The notes beneath the pieces were generated by a model, which saw only the letters and a program-made list of their open reading frames with translations, was not told where the DNA came from and ran no database searches. From Paludibacterium sp. B53371 (lineage in GTDB: Bacteria > Pseudomonadota > Gammaproteobacteria > Burkholderiales > Chromobacteriaceae), in assembly GCF_018802765.1 (NCBI RefSeq), contig NZ_CP069163.1:558001-622000 (forward strand): a stretch of 64,000 nucleotides of DNA, written 5' to 3'. Made by a program: the position numbers and the translations under genes. The stretch's first letter is position 1. Each line of letters starts with the position of its first letter. Below, piece after piece: positions 1 through 8,135 of this stretch.

Positions 1-14
1 TTTAGAGGCTAATC

Positions 15-365
15 ATGACTGAAACGACTGAAGTGCTGTCCCCGATCAATTTCACCGACAGCGCATGCAGCAAGGTGCGCGAACTGATCGCTGAAGAAGG
101 TAACCCCGATCTGAAACTGCGGGTGTTCGTCACCGGTGGTGGTTGTTCCGGCTTCCAGTACGGCTTCACCTTCGATGAGCTGGTGAATGAAGATGATACC
201 CAGATCGCCCGCGAAGGCGTGACCTTCCTGGTGGATCCGATGAGCTACCAGTATCTGGTCGGCGCGGAAATCGATTATCAGGAAAGCCTGGAAGGCTCCC
301 AGTTCGTCATCAAGAATCCGAATGCCACTACCACCTGCGGTTGTGGATCTTCGTTCTCGGTGTAA
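15..365 (+). CDS. erpA: Iron-sulfur cluster insertion protein ErpA
   Basis: A-type Fe-S carrier of 116 residues that delivers clusters to apo-enzymes in the cytoplasm. The three cluster-ligand cysteines of the HesB/IscA family are visible: C44 in [10 protein letters not shown], and C108 and C110 in the C-terminal CGCGSSFSV. Length fits ErpA, and the FQYGF context separates it from the IscA copy in the isc operon at 51 kb. AGAGG lies just upstream of the ATG. The gene stands alone and is closed by a strong terminator. ErpA rather than a generic A-type protein is a family-level judgement. Confidence 0.95.
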   Translation: MTETTEVLSPINFTDSACSKVRELIAEEGNPDLKLRVFVTGGGCSGFQYGFTFDELVNEDDTQIAREGVTFLVDPMSYQYLVGAEIDYQESLEGSQFVIKNPNATTTCGCGSSFSV

Positions 366-383
366 GGTTTTTTGCGATAAGAT

Positions 384-412
384 AAAAGCCTGGGGTATTC
401 CCAGGCTTTTTT
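384..412 (+). terminator. Rho-independent terminator of erpA
   Basis: An 11-bp perfect stem (AAAAGCCTGGG / CCCAGGCTTTT) with a 5-nt loop runs into T residues. It lies 19 nt after the erpA stop and before cheR. Confidence 0.9.
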
Positions 413-424
413 ATTTGGATCGAC

Positions 425-1324
425 ATGGACAAGCAGCCACCTCTGACGATGCCCAAGGTTGAATTCAGCCGCGAATTCAATTTCACCGACGCCGACTTTG
501 AACGTATCCGCAAGCTGATATACAAAGAGGCCGGGATTTCGCTGAATACCTCCAAGAAGGACATGGTTTACGGTCGCCTGGTGCGCCGTATTCGCGAACT
601 GAAACTGGCAGGTTTTGCGGCCTACCTGGACTTGCTGGAATCAATCCAGGGCAAGCGCGAGTTCGAACAGTTCGTCAATGCCCTGACCACCAACCTGACT
701 TTCTTCTTCCGCGAGGAGCATCATTTTCCGCTGCTGGCGGAACATTTGAAGAAGCGGGTGGCGGCAGGGGCGACCGAGATCAATATCTGGTGTGCCGCTT
801 CGTCGACAGGCGAAGAACCTTATTCCCTGGCCATGACCGCACTGGAAACGCTGCGCGGCACCGGTCCGAAGGTCAATATTGTCGCCACGGACCTGGATAC
901 GCTGGTGCTGGAAACCGGTCGCAAGGGGATCTATCCCGCCGACAAGGTGGCCAGGCTGCCCACGGGGCATGCCAGCAAGTATTTCGACAAATTGCCGGAT
1001 GGTACCTATCAGGCGAAATCCCAGCTGCGCAATATGATCACCTTCTCCCGGCTGAATCTGATCGAGCCGCAGTGGTCGGTGCACAAGCAGTTTGACGCGA
1101 TCTTCTGCCGCAATGTGATGATCTACTTTGATCGCGATACGCAGTTCGCGATCCTCAAGCGCTTTGCCCCCTTGCTGCGTCCCGATGGTTTGTTGTTTGT
1201 CGGTCACTCCGAGAATTTCTATTTTGCTTCGGATTATTTCCGCCTGCGCGGCAAGACCGTGTATGAGCATGCCCCCAGGGGCGATGCCGGGCATAAACCG
1301 GGCGAGCTGGCCAAGGGACGTTAA
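425..1324 (+). CDS. cheR: CheR-type chemoreceptor glutamate methyltransferase
   Basis: SAM-dependent methyltransferase of 299 residues expected to methylate glutamates of chemoreceptors. The N-terminal helical CheR domain covers about residues 15-75. The SAM site is CAASSTGEEPYSLAM at 123-137, followed by ATDLD near 155 and FCRNVMIYF near 230. The family usually has a Gly-Cys pair before STGEEPYS; here it is Ala-Ser. The ATG at 425 has GGA at a suitable distance; a second ATG at 449 is possible. No other chemotaxis gene lies nearby, so it is an orphan cheR. It precedes dadA by 8 nt, so the two may be cotranscribed. Confidence 0.9.
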   Translation: MDKQPPLTMPKVEFSREFNFTDADFERIRKLIYKEAGISLNTSKKDMVYGRLVRRIRELKLAGFAAYLDLLESIQGKREFEQFVNALTTNLTFFFREEHHFPLLAEHLKKRVAAGATEINIWCAASSTGEEPYSLAMTALETLRGTGPKVNIVATDLDTLVLETGRKGIYPADKVARLPTGHASKYFDKLPDGTYQAKSQLRNMITFSRLNLIEPQWSVHKQFDAIFCRNVMIYFDRDTQFAILKRFAPLLRPDGLLFVGHSENFYFASDYFRLRGKTVYEHAPRGDAGHKPGELAKGR

Positions 1325-1332
1325 GGAGCACC

Positions 1333-2589
1333 ATGAAGGTAGCGGTACTGGGGGCAGGAGTAGTGGGGGTCAGCACCGCCTGGTTTCTGGCGTGTGATGG
1401 TCATGAGGTGGAAGTGATCGATCGTGCCTGCGGGCCGGCGCGCGAGACCAGTTTCGCCAATGGTGGACAGATTTCGGTCAGTCAGTCGGAGCCCTGGGCT
1501 TATCCGGGGGCGCCGCTGCAGATCCTGCGCTGGCTCGGGCGGGAGGATTCTCCGCTGTTGTTCCGCCCCCGGCTGGATCCCGCTCAGTGGCGCTGGATGG
1601 CCGGCTTCCTGCGCGAGTGCCTGCCCGGCCGTTTCGATCGCAACATGCGGCAGATGCTGGCACTGGGCAAATACAGCCGCGACACGTTTGCCGAGTTGCG
1701 CCAGACTCTGGGCCTGCGTTACGACAATCTGGAACGCGGCATCGTGACCCTGATTGCCTCGCAGCAGGGCCTGGACGAAGCGGCGGCGACCTGTCGGGTC
1801 ATGCAGGGTTACGGTGTGCAGAAGCGGGTGGTGTCGCGCGAGGAGTTGCTGGACATCGAGCCTGCGCTATCTCCGGTGGCCGGCCAGCTGGCCGGCGGGA
1901 CCTACTGTCCGGATGACGAGTCAGGCTGTGTGCATTTGTTCACGGCCCAGTTGGCGCAGCATGCGGCGGCACGTGGCGTGCGCTTCCGTTTCAATACCCG
2001 CATCAATGCCCTGGAGGCTGATGGCGACCGTGTCAGCGGTGTCTCGGTGACCGATGAGGATGGCCAGTACCGTACCGTCAGGGCGGATGCCTACGTCCTG
2101 GCGCTTGGCAGCTATTCCCCGCTGCTGGCGCGGACAGTTGGCCTGTCCTTGCCGGTCTATCCTACCAAGGGCTATTCGGCCACGGTGCCGCTGGCCGATG
2201 AGGCGCAGGCGCCGCTGGTGAGCATTACCGACGAGGATTACAAGATCGTGCTGACACGGCTGGGTTCGACGCTGCGCATTGCCGGGACGGCCGAGCTGGC
2301 GGGCTACTCCACCCATCTGAATCCGGCGCGTTGTCAGGCGCTGATCCGCCGTGCCCGTGTCCTGGTGCCCGAAGCCTGTGCACATTGGGATCAGGCCAGC
2401 TTCTGGAGCGGCCTGCGTCCCAGTACGCCGGGCAATGTGCCTCTGATCGGCCGTTCGCGACTGGCCAACCTGTATCTGAATACCGGACACGGTACCCTGG
2501 GGCTGACCGAAGGGCCAGGCTCCGGCAAGGCGCTGGCCGAGCGTATGGCCGGCCGCCAGCTGCCGTTTGCGTTCGGCTTTACCGGTTAA
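1333..2589 (+). CDS. dadA: D-amino acid dehydrogenase small subunit DadA
   Basis: FAD enzyme of 418 residues that oxidises D-amino acids, classically D-alanine, to 2-oxo acids and feeds electrons to the respiratory chain. The Rossmann motif GAGVVG is at residues 7-12 of a DAO-fold protein. The SFANGGQIS stretch near 42-50 and GHGTLGLTEGPGSG near the C-terminus are typical of DadA. The start has a perfect AAGGAG. No alanine racemase dadX follows; the Asp/Glu-type racemase about 1.1 kb downstream is a different family. Close paralogues exist, so substrate range is inferred. Confidence 0.9.
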   Translation: MKVAVLGAGVVGVSTAWFLACDGHEVEVIDRACGPARETSFANGGQISVSQSEPWAYPGAPLQILRWLGREDSPLLFRPRLDPAQWRWMAGFLRECLPGRFDRNMRQMLALGKYSRDTFAELRQTLGLRYDNLERGIVTLIASQQGLDEAAATCRVMQGYGVQKRVVSREELLDIEPALSPVAGQLAGGTYCPDDESGCVHLFTAQLAQHAAARGVRFRFNTRINALEADGDRVSGVSVTDEDGQYRTVRADAYVLALGSYSPLLARTVGLSLPVYPTKGYSATVPLADEAQAPLVSITDEDYKIVLTRLGSTLRIAGTAELAGYSTHLNPARCQALIRRARVLVPEACAHWDQASFWSGLRPSTPGNVPLIGRSRLANLYLNTGHGTLGLTEGPGSGKALAERMAGRQLPFAFGFTG

Positions 2590-2595
2590 GGAGGC

Positions 2596-2955
2596 TCAGC
2601 GTGGCCGATGGCCGCGCTCGATGCAGACGCCGACCCGCTTCACGCCAGGCAGGATGCCGAGCTTGCTGACGGATACCTTGACCCAGGGCGAGCCGAAATC
2701 TTCGCGCACGACCTTGGCAATGTATTCCGCCAGGGCTTCGATCAGCAGAAAGTGCCTTTCGGCCAGGGCATGGCGCAGACGATCGACCACCACACCGTAA
2801 TGGATGGTGTCGCTGATGTCATCGCTGTGACAGGGTGCTTCGCTGGGAATGCCGATTTCCATATCGATTTCGATGGTCTGCGGCGTGGTTTTTTCCCAGT
2901 CGTATATGCCGATAATGGTCTCGGCGCGCATTTCGCGCAAAAAAATGATGTCCAT
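2596..2955 (-). CDS. folB: Dihydroneopterin aldolase FolB
   Basis: Folate-pathway enzyme of 119 residues converting 7,8-dihydroneopterin to 6-hydroxymethyl-7,8-dihydropterin and glycolaldehyde. Visible family features are the start MDIIFLREMRAETIIGIYDWE, here cut by family variation, the segment DTIHYGVVVDRL near 49-60, the active-site region LIEALAEYIAKVV near 71-83, and a C-terminal VSVSKLG followed by the GVKRVGV strand. It is divergent from plsY, as in many Betaproteobacteria, and convergent with dadA with only 6 nt between the genes. Confidence 0.95.
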   Translation of the reverse strand: MDIIFLREMRAETIIGIYDWEKTTPQTIEIDMEIGIPSEAPCHSDDISDTIHYGVVVDRLRHALAERHFLLIEALAEYIAKVVREDFGSPWVKVSVSKLGILPGVKRVGVCIERGHRPR

Positions 2956-3026
2956 CCGATGGCGGCTGTTGGGGAATGCCGCTTGATACCGTAGAATCTG
3001 AGACTTTGCATTCTAGTGGATATAAC

Positions 3027-3686
3027 ATGTCTCCGACAGTCCATGCCCTGATGTCCCCCATTGATTTTGTCTTTACTTGCGCTGCCTACATCATCGGCTC
3101 GCTGTCCTTTGCCGTGATCGTCAGCAAGGTCATGGGCATTCAGGATCCCCGCAGCTATGGCTCCAAGAATCCGGGGGCGACCAATGTGCTGCGCAGCGGC
3201 AACAAAGCGGCCGCGGCGCTGACCCTGCTGGGTGACGCCATCAAGGGGCTGGTTGCCGTGCTGCTTGCCCGCTGGCTTGGCCCGCAATATGGCGTTGATG
3301 CAGCCGGTGTGGCCTGGGTCGCCCTGGCCGTGGTGATCGGCCACATGTGGCCGATGTTCTTCAACTTCAAGGGCGGCAAGGGCGTGGCCACCGCCATTGG
3401 CGTGATGTTCGGCCTGAATTTGCTGCTTGGTCTGACCGTCGTGGTGACCTGGTTGCTGGTGGCCTTTATCTGGCGCTACTCCTCGCTGGCCGCCATGCTG
3501 TCGCTGGGCCTGTCCCCGCTGTTCGCCACCTTCCTCATGCCGCGTGGCACGCCGGAAATGGGTATCACCCTGGTGATCGGGCTGCTGGTGTTCTACCGCC
3601 ACCGCGACAATCTGCTCAAGCTGCTGACCCGCCAGGAAAAGAAGATCGGCGAAAAGGCCCGGGCGCCGGCCGATCCGCATCAGTAA
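3027..3686 (+). CDS. plsY: Acyl-phosphate:glycerol-3-phosphate acyltransferase PlsY
   Basis: Polytopic inner-membrane enzyme (219 residues from this start) that transfers the acyl group from acyl-phosphate to glycerol-3-phosphate, the first committed step of phospholipid synthesis. Conserved PlsY blocks are visible: YIIGSLSFAV, GSKNPGATNVLR, GDAIKGL, GHMWPMFFNFKGGKGVAT and FYRHRDN. I chose the ATG at 3027 because GTGGA precedes it; an ATG eight codons later (3051) also fits family alignments. It is convergent with the racemase gene, and the two stop codons abut. Confidence 0.95.
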   Translation: MSPTVHALMSPIDFVFTCAAYIIGSLSFAVIVSKVMGIQDPRSYGSKNPGATNVLRSGNKAAAALTLLGDAIKGLVAVLLARWLGPQYGVDAAGVAWVALAVVIGHMWPMFFNFKGGKGVATAIGVMFGLNLLLGLTVVVTWLLVAFIWRYSSLAAMLSLGLSPLFATFLMPRGTPEMGITLVIGLLVFYRHRDNLLKLLTRQEKKIGEKARAPADPHQ

Positions 3687-4382
3687 TCACGTCGCCAGTG
3701 CCCACTCGACGGCTGCCTCGGCGTGCAGGACGGTGGTATCAAATACGGGTAATGCCGAGTCGGCCTGCTTGATCAGCAGGCCGATTTCCGTACAGCCCAG
3801 CACAATGGCCTGTGCCCCTTGTTGTTGCAGGCGGGCCATGATTTGGCCATACAGCTGGCGTGAGTCCTCACGCAAAATCCCCTGGCAAAGTTCCTCATAG
3901 ATAATGCGGTGCACGTCTTCGCGGTCGTGTACCTGGGGTATCAGTACATCGATCCCGTGCCCTGATGTCAGTCGCTGGCGATAAAAGTCCTGCTCCATGG
4001 TATAGCGCGTTCCCAGCAGCCCGACCTTGTCGATACCGGCCTGGCGCAGTGCTTTGCCAGTGGCATCGGCGATGTGCAGCAAAGGCAGGGGACTGGCTGC
4101 CTCAATGACCGGAGCCAGTTTGTGCATGGTGTTGGTACACAGCACGATGCCATCTGCGCCCCCGGCCGCCAGCTGGCGTGCGGCGCAGGCCATCTTGTCC
4201 GCCAGCGCCTGCCAGTCACCCTGTACCTGCAGGGTTTCAATCTCGGCAAAATCCACGGTCAGCAGCAGGCTGCGTGCATTGTGCTGACCGCCCAGTCTGG
4301 CCTTCACGGACTGGTTGATCAGTTGGTAATAATGGGCTGAGGACTCCCAGCTCATGCCGCCGATTAGTCCGATGGTTTTCAT
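3687..4382 (-). CDS. Aspartate/glutamate racemase family protein
   Basis: Cofactor-independent amino acid racemase of 231 residues. It begins MKTIGLIGGMSWESS, the family signature. Both catalytic cysteines are present: C82 in LCTNTMHK and C197 in LGCTEIGLL. They act as the acid/base pair on opposite faces of the substrate alpha-carbon. Aspartate is the common substrate of this YgeA/RacX-like branch, but broad-specificity racemases share it, so the substrate is open. It is divergent from a MocR regulator across 63 nt, a usual sign that the regulator controls it. Translation could extend further upstream in frame, but that would enter the regulator gene. Confidence 0.9.
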   Translation of the reverse strand: MKTIGLIGGMSWESSAHYYQLINQSVKARLGGQHNARSLLLTVDFAEIETLQVQGDWQALADKMACAARQLAAGGADGIVLCTNTMHKLAPVIEAASPLPLLHIADATGKALRQAGIDKVGLLGTRYTMEQDFYRQRLTSGHGIDVLIPQVHDREDVHRIIYEELCQGILREDSRQLYGQIMARLQQQGAQAIVLGCTEIGLLIKQADSALPVFDTTVLHAEAAVEWALAT

Positions 4383-4417
4383 CTCCAGTCCTTCTCTGTT
4401 TGCAGATAGGCTTAGTA

Positions 4418-4447
4418 TGTCTTCATTTCTGACAGGATTGTCTTCAT
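4418..4447. promoter_or_regulatory. Direct repeats between racemase and MocR genes
   Basis: The 9-mer TGTCTTCAT occurs at 4418-4426 and 4439-4447, with starts 21 bp apart, about two helical turns. The second copy overlaps the MocR start codon. Direct-repeat operators of this kind are known for MocR/PdxR regulators. AGGA at 4434-4437 between the repeats doubles as the ribosome binding site of the regulator gene. Confidence 0.5.
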
Positions 4448-5795
4448 GACAAACTGGCTGCCACGTTTGCGTCCCGGACAAGGGCCGATGTTTTTGCAGA
4501 TAGCAGAGGCCATCCGCCATGACATCCGCGCCGGGCGATTGCAGGCGGGAGAGGTGTTGCCACCGCAACGGTTGCTGGCGGATTTGCTAGGTATCCATCT
4601 CAGCACGGTGACGCGTGCCTATGGCCTCGCTGAACAGCGCGGGTTGATTGTCGGCCAGGGGCGGCGCGGCACCGTTGTCCGGGATCGGGTGCTTGCCTCT
4701 GGTCTGTTCGCGCCTCAGCGTGACTTGACTGACGAACGCATCGATTTGTCCAGCAACGTACCGGCGCAGGATCTGCGGGATCGGACCGTCGAGAAGATGT
4801 TGATGGCCATGTTGCAGGAGCAGGGGGCCGAAGCGTGGATGCGATACTGCACGGCGAGCGAGTGGCTGGACGCGCAGGCGGATGTGGCCGACTGGCTGGG
4901 GTTGTGCGGCCTGGACACCGGGCAGTTTGCCATCCTGCTGTGCGCTGGCGCACAACATGCGCTGGATCAGGCATTGGCCATGGCGCATGGCGGACGTGAC
5001 GTGGCGGTGGAGTGTCTGACCTACCCGGGGGTACAGGCGCTGGCTGCCATGCGGGGACTGCAGTTGCATGGTTTGGCGATGGATGCCGAGGGCGTGCGGC
5101 CGGACAGCCTGGATACCGTGGCGCAGCGTGGCGTGCGCGTGGCGATTGTGTCGTCGAACCTGCAAAATCCGACAGGGGCGACGATGGGGCTGGCTCGTCG
5201 TCTGGCGCTAGTTGAGGTGGCCCGGCGCCGCGGGGTGACGCTGATTGAAGAGGATGTCTATGGACTGCTGACAGCAACGCGCTTGCCGCCACTGGCCATG
5301 TTGGCCCCGGAGCGTACTCTTTATCTGACCTCCCTGTCCAAAACCGTGGCCCCCGGATTGCGTCTGGGCATGCTGGCTGCACCGCCCACGCTGGCACCGC
5401 GTGCCGAGGATGCCTTGCACCTTACCGGTTGGCAGCTCAGTCCCCTGATGCTTGCGCTTGGCTGCCGGCTGATTCGTACTGGTGAAGCAAGCCGTCGGCT
5501 GAACTGGCAGCGCCAGGAGCTGGCCGCACGGCATCGATTGCTGGATCGTGCGCTCGGTCTGGCCAACAGGCCAGTCTGCCATTGTCCCCACCGCTGGCTG
5601 CCCGTCGAGGGCCATTCGACGGCACTGATTTCCCGATTGCGCGAGGCGGGAATCTGGTTGGTGGATGGGCAGGACCTGGCGGTGGGAAGAGCGGCGCCAG
5701 AGGGGGTGCGGCTGGCCTTGGGGGCCGCCGTGAGCCGACGCCAGCTTGAACGTGCGGCACGGCAGCTGGCCGTCTTGTTGCCTGGTGAGACTTAA
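4446..5795 (+). CDS. MocR-type transcriptional regulator with PLP aminotransferase-like domain
   Basis: A 449-residue GntR/MocR fusion. Residues 14-80 form a winged helix-turn-helix (FLQIAEAIRHDIRAGRL ... STVTRAYGLAEQRGLI). Residues 105-440 form a class I aminotransferase fold with NPTG at 241-244, EEDVYG near 269 and the PLP lysine K299 in LTSLSKTVAPGLRLG. Such proteins sense PLP or an amino acid and seldom catalyse transamination. The divergent racemase gene is the most likely target. Its stop overlaps the stop of the convergent hydrolase gene by 3 nt. The ligand is unknown. Confidence 0.9.
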   Translation: MTNWLPRLRPGQGPMFLQIAEAIRHDIRAGRLQAGEVLPPQRLLADLLGIHLSTVTRAYGLAEQRGLIVGQGRRGTVVRDRVLASGLFAPQRDLTDERIDLSSNVPAQDLRDRTVEKMLMAMLQEQGAEAWMRYCTASEWLDAQADVADWLGLCGLDTGQFAILLCAGAQHALDQALAMAHGGRDVAVECLTYPGVQALAAMRGLQLHGLAMDAEGVRPDSLDTVAQRGVRVAIVSSNLQNPTGATMGLARRLALVEVARRRGVTLIEEDVYGLLTATRLPPLAMLAPERTLYLTSLSKTVAPGLRLGMLAAPPTLAPRAEDALHLTGWQLSPLMLALGCRLIRTGEASRRLNWQRQELAARHRLLDRALGLANRPVCHCPHRWLPVEGHSTALISRLREAGIWLVDGQDLAVGRAAPEGVRLALGAAVSRRQLERAARQLAVLLPGET

Positions 5796-6751
5796 CCGTC
5801 CGACAGCACGCGAATGTGAGCGGTCACGCTGCGTCCGAGCGAGGAGAGGTCATAGCCGCCTTCCAGAACCGACACAATCCTTCCCTGACAGTACAGGTCG
5901 GCAATCTGCACCAGATGCCGCGTCACCCATTCGTAATCGGCTTCGACCAGGCCGAGCGAGCCCATATCGTCTTCGCGATGGGCATCGAAACCGGCTGAAA
6001 TGAAGATCATCTCGGGCTGGAAGTTGTGCAGCTCAGGCAGCCAGACATTCTCCACCACCTCACGGAAGGCGGCGCCGCTGCTGCCAGCGCGCAGCGGCAC
6101 ATTGTGCATGTTGGGGCCCTGTGGCTTGTCGCCACAGTAGGGGTAGAAGGGGTGCTGGAAAATCGACACCATCATCACGCGCGGATCGTTGTGGAAAATT
6201 TCTTCCGTGCCATTGCCGTGATGGACATCGAAATCAATGATGGCCACGCGCTCCAGCTTGTAGGCCGACAGGGCGTGCGCGACACCGATGGCAATATTGT
6301 TGAAAAAACAGAAGCCCATGGATTTGGCGCTTTCCGCATGGTGTCCCGGCGGGCGGATGGCACAGAAAGCGTTCGGTACCTTCTCTTCACACACCAGATC
6401 GACAGCCTTGACCACGGCTCCGGCGGCCCGGCGCGCCGCTTTCAGTGTCCCGGGTGACATGGCGGTATCCGGATCGACACGGAAGGTGCCGACGGTCGGC
6501 ACACTGGCTTCAATGTATTCCACATAGCGCGGCGGATGGATGCGCGCCAGTTGTTGTTCGGTCACTTCGGGGGCTTCGACTTCCTGCAGGGTGTCGAAGA
6601 TCTGGGAGGCCATCAGTTGATCACGGATGGCGATCAGGCGCTCCGGACATTCGGGGTGACCCACGCCCATATTGTGCTGGAGACAGTCCGGGTGGGTGAC
6701 ATACGCCGTCAGACCGGTACGGTGCCATTGGGTCTTCAACCAGGTAAACAC
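5792..6751 (-). CDS. Histone deacetylase-like amidohydrolase
   Basis: Zinc-dependent deacetylase/amidohydrolase of about 319 residues in the HDAC/AcuC/acetylpolyamine-amidohydrolase superfamily. Visible motifs are YVTHPDCLQHNMGVGHPECPERL near the start (given here only as a region), RPPGHHAE with the tandem catalytic histidines, IDFDVHHGNGTEEIF with the zinc Asp/His, SAGFDAHREDD and LEGGYDLSSL. I chose the GTG at 6751 because AGAGG precedes it at good spacing; an in-frame ATG at 6784 has no ribosome binding site. Bacterial members act on acetylated small molecules or lysines; the substrate here is not predictable. Confidence 0.85.
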   Translation of the reverse strand: MFTWLKTQWHRTGLTAYVTHPDCLQHNMGVGHPECPERLIAIRDQLMASQIFDTLQEVEAPEVTEQQLARIHPPRYVEYIEASVPTVGTFRVDPDTAMSPGTLKAARRAAGAVVKAVDLVCEEKVPNAFCAIRPPGHHAESAKSMGFCFFNNIAIGVAHALSAYKLERVAIIDFDVHHGNGTEEIFHNDPRVMMVSIFQHPFYPYCGDKPQGPNMHNVPLRAGSSGAAFREVVENVWLPELHNFQPEMIFISAGFDAHREDDMGSLGLVEADYEWVTRHLVQIADLYCQGRIVSVLEGGYDLSSLGRSVTAHIRVLSDG

Positions 6752-7013
6752 GATCTCCCCTCTGTCGCTCTTGTGCGCGAGCATATGTATTTTCAATAAA
6801 TATTGGTCGAAATTCCCCCGGAAATCAATAACAAGAAAGCATTGGCTGAATCAGCTTTGCCGGGAAAGTGGCGGCGATATGGCGGGGAATTGGCGGCGTC
6901 CAGTAAAGAACTATCTGCCTGATGCCTGTGTCTGAGTGCCCGTTGCCCATTGCTGCGAGCATGACATATACATGAAATATAGAATGGTTGCGTTTTGGCG
7001 AAAAGCCAGCAGG

Positions 7014-8135
7014 ATGAAGCGTATTGGATGGATTATCCTGCTGTCGGCATTGTGCAGCTCCGGGGCCTGGTGGTTGTGGCACAGAACCGTCCGTAGCCCG
7101 GCGCCGGCACCACTGACCGAGACCATCGTGCGCAGCGACATTGTCAGCGCGGTGCAAGCCAGTGGCCAATTACAACCGATCCGGACCGTCGATGTGGGCG
7201 CCCAGGTCAGCGGGCAACTGAAGCATCTGTATGTGGTCGCCGGTCAGCGGGTGCGCAAAGGCCAGCTGCTGGCCGAGATTGATCCGCGCCTGGCCCGGAG
7301 CGAGCTGCAGATCGCCCTGGCGGAGCTGGCCGTGTTGCAGTCCGAGGCGCGCGGGCTGAGCGTGCGTTACCACTATGCCGACCGTGAGCTGCATCGTCAG
7401 CAACAGTTACATGCCGGCGGGGTCAGCGCGGAGCGCGAGCTGCAGCAGGCGCATAGCCAGCGGGCGCAGCTCGCGGCGGATCTGGCGGGGGTCAGGGCGC
7501 GCATCCGCCGTGCCGGACTGATGGTTGAGCAGCAGCGTACCCGATTGGCCTATACCCGCATTGAGGCGCCCATGGATGGCGAGGTGCTGGCGATCGAAAC
7601 CCGTGAAGGGCAGACGGTGATTGCGGCACAGCAGGCGCCGACCATTCTCAAGCTGGGGGATCTGTCCCGTCTCCGCGTCAGGGCCAATGTCTCCGAGGCC
7701 GATATCCTGCGCATTCACCCGGGACAGAAGGCCTGGTTTTCGCTGCTGGGTCATCCGGCTCAGCGCTATGAGGGCCGGGTGGGTGAAGTGCTGCCGACGC
7801 CGCAGCGCATCAATAACGCGCTGTACTTTTATGTGCAGTTTGATGTCGATAATCCGCAGCAGCTGCGAACCGAGATGACGGCTCAGGTCAGCATCGTGTT
7901 GGCCGAGGCACGCCAGGTGGTGGCCGTCCCGCTGATGGCCCTGGACGATGAGGCCGAAGAGGGCAACTGGCACTCGGTACGGGTGCTGGGCAAGGATGGC
8001 AGCGTTCGTCCGCAGCGGGTACGCATCGGCTTGCGTGGACGTACCCAGGCGGAGGTACTGGAGGGACTGCAGCCCGGTGAGCAGGTGGTGATCAGTGATG
8101 CGCGGCTGCCGTTGCAGGAGGGGCGTCATGGCTGA
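7014..8135 (+). CDS. macA: MacA-like periplasmic membrane fusion protein
   Basis: HlyD/RND-type adaptor of 373 residues linking an inner-membrane ABC exporter to an outer-membrane channel. It has an N-terminal membrane anchor (IGWIILLSALCSSGAWWLW), a lipoyl half-motif (VDVGAQVSGQLKHL), a long coiled-coil hairpin at about residues 105-190, and the second lipoyl half (IEAPMDGEVLAIETREGQTV). An earlier in-frame ATG at 6972 would add 14 cytoplasmic residues. It overlaps macB by 8 nt. The gene order adaptor, MacB, outer-membrane factor supports export of a macrolide, peptide or lipid; the actual cargo is unknown. Confidence 0.88.
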   Translation: MKRIGWIILLSALCSSGAWWLWHRTVRSPAPAPLTETIVRSDIVSAVQASGQLQPIRTVDVGAQVSGQLKHLYVVAGQRVRKGQLLAEIDPRLARSELQIALAELAVLQSEARGLSVRYHYADRELHRQQQLHAGGVSAERELQQAHSQRAQLAADLAGVRARIRRAGLMVEQQRTRLAYTRIEAPMDGEVLAIETREGQTVIAAQQAPTILKLGDLSRLRVRANVSEADILRIHPGQKAWFSLLGHPAQRYEGRVGEVLPTPQRINNALYFYVQFDVDNPQQLRTEMTAQVSIVLAEARQVVAVPLMALDDEAEEGNWHSVRVLGKDGSVRPQRVRIGLRGRTQAEVLEGLQPGEQVVISDARLPLQEGRHG

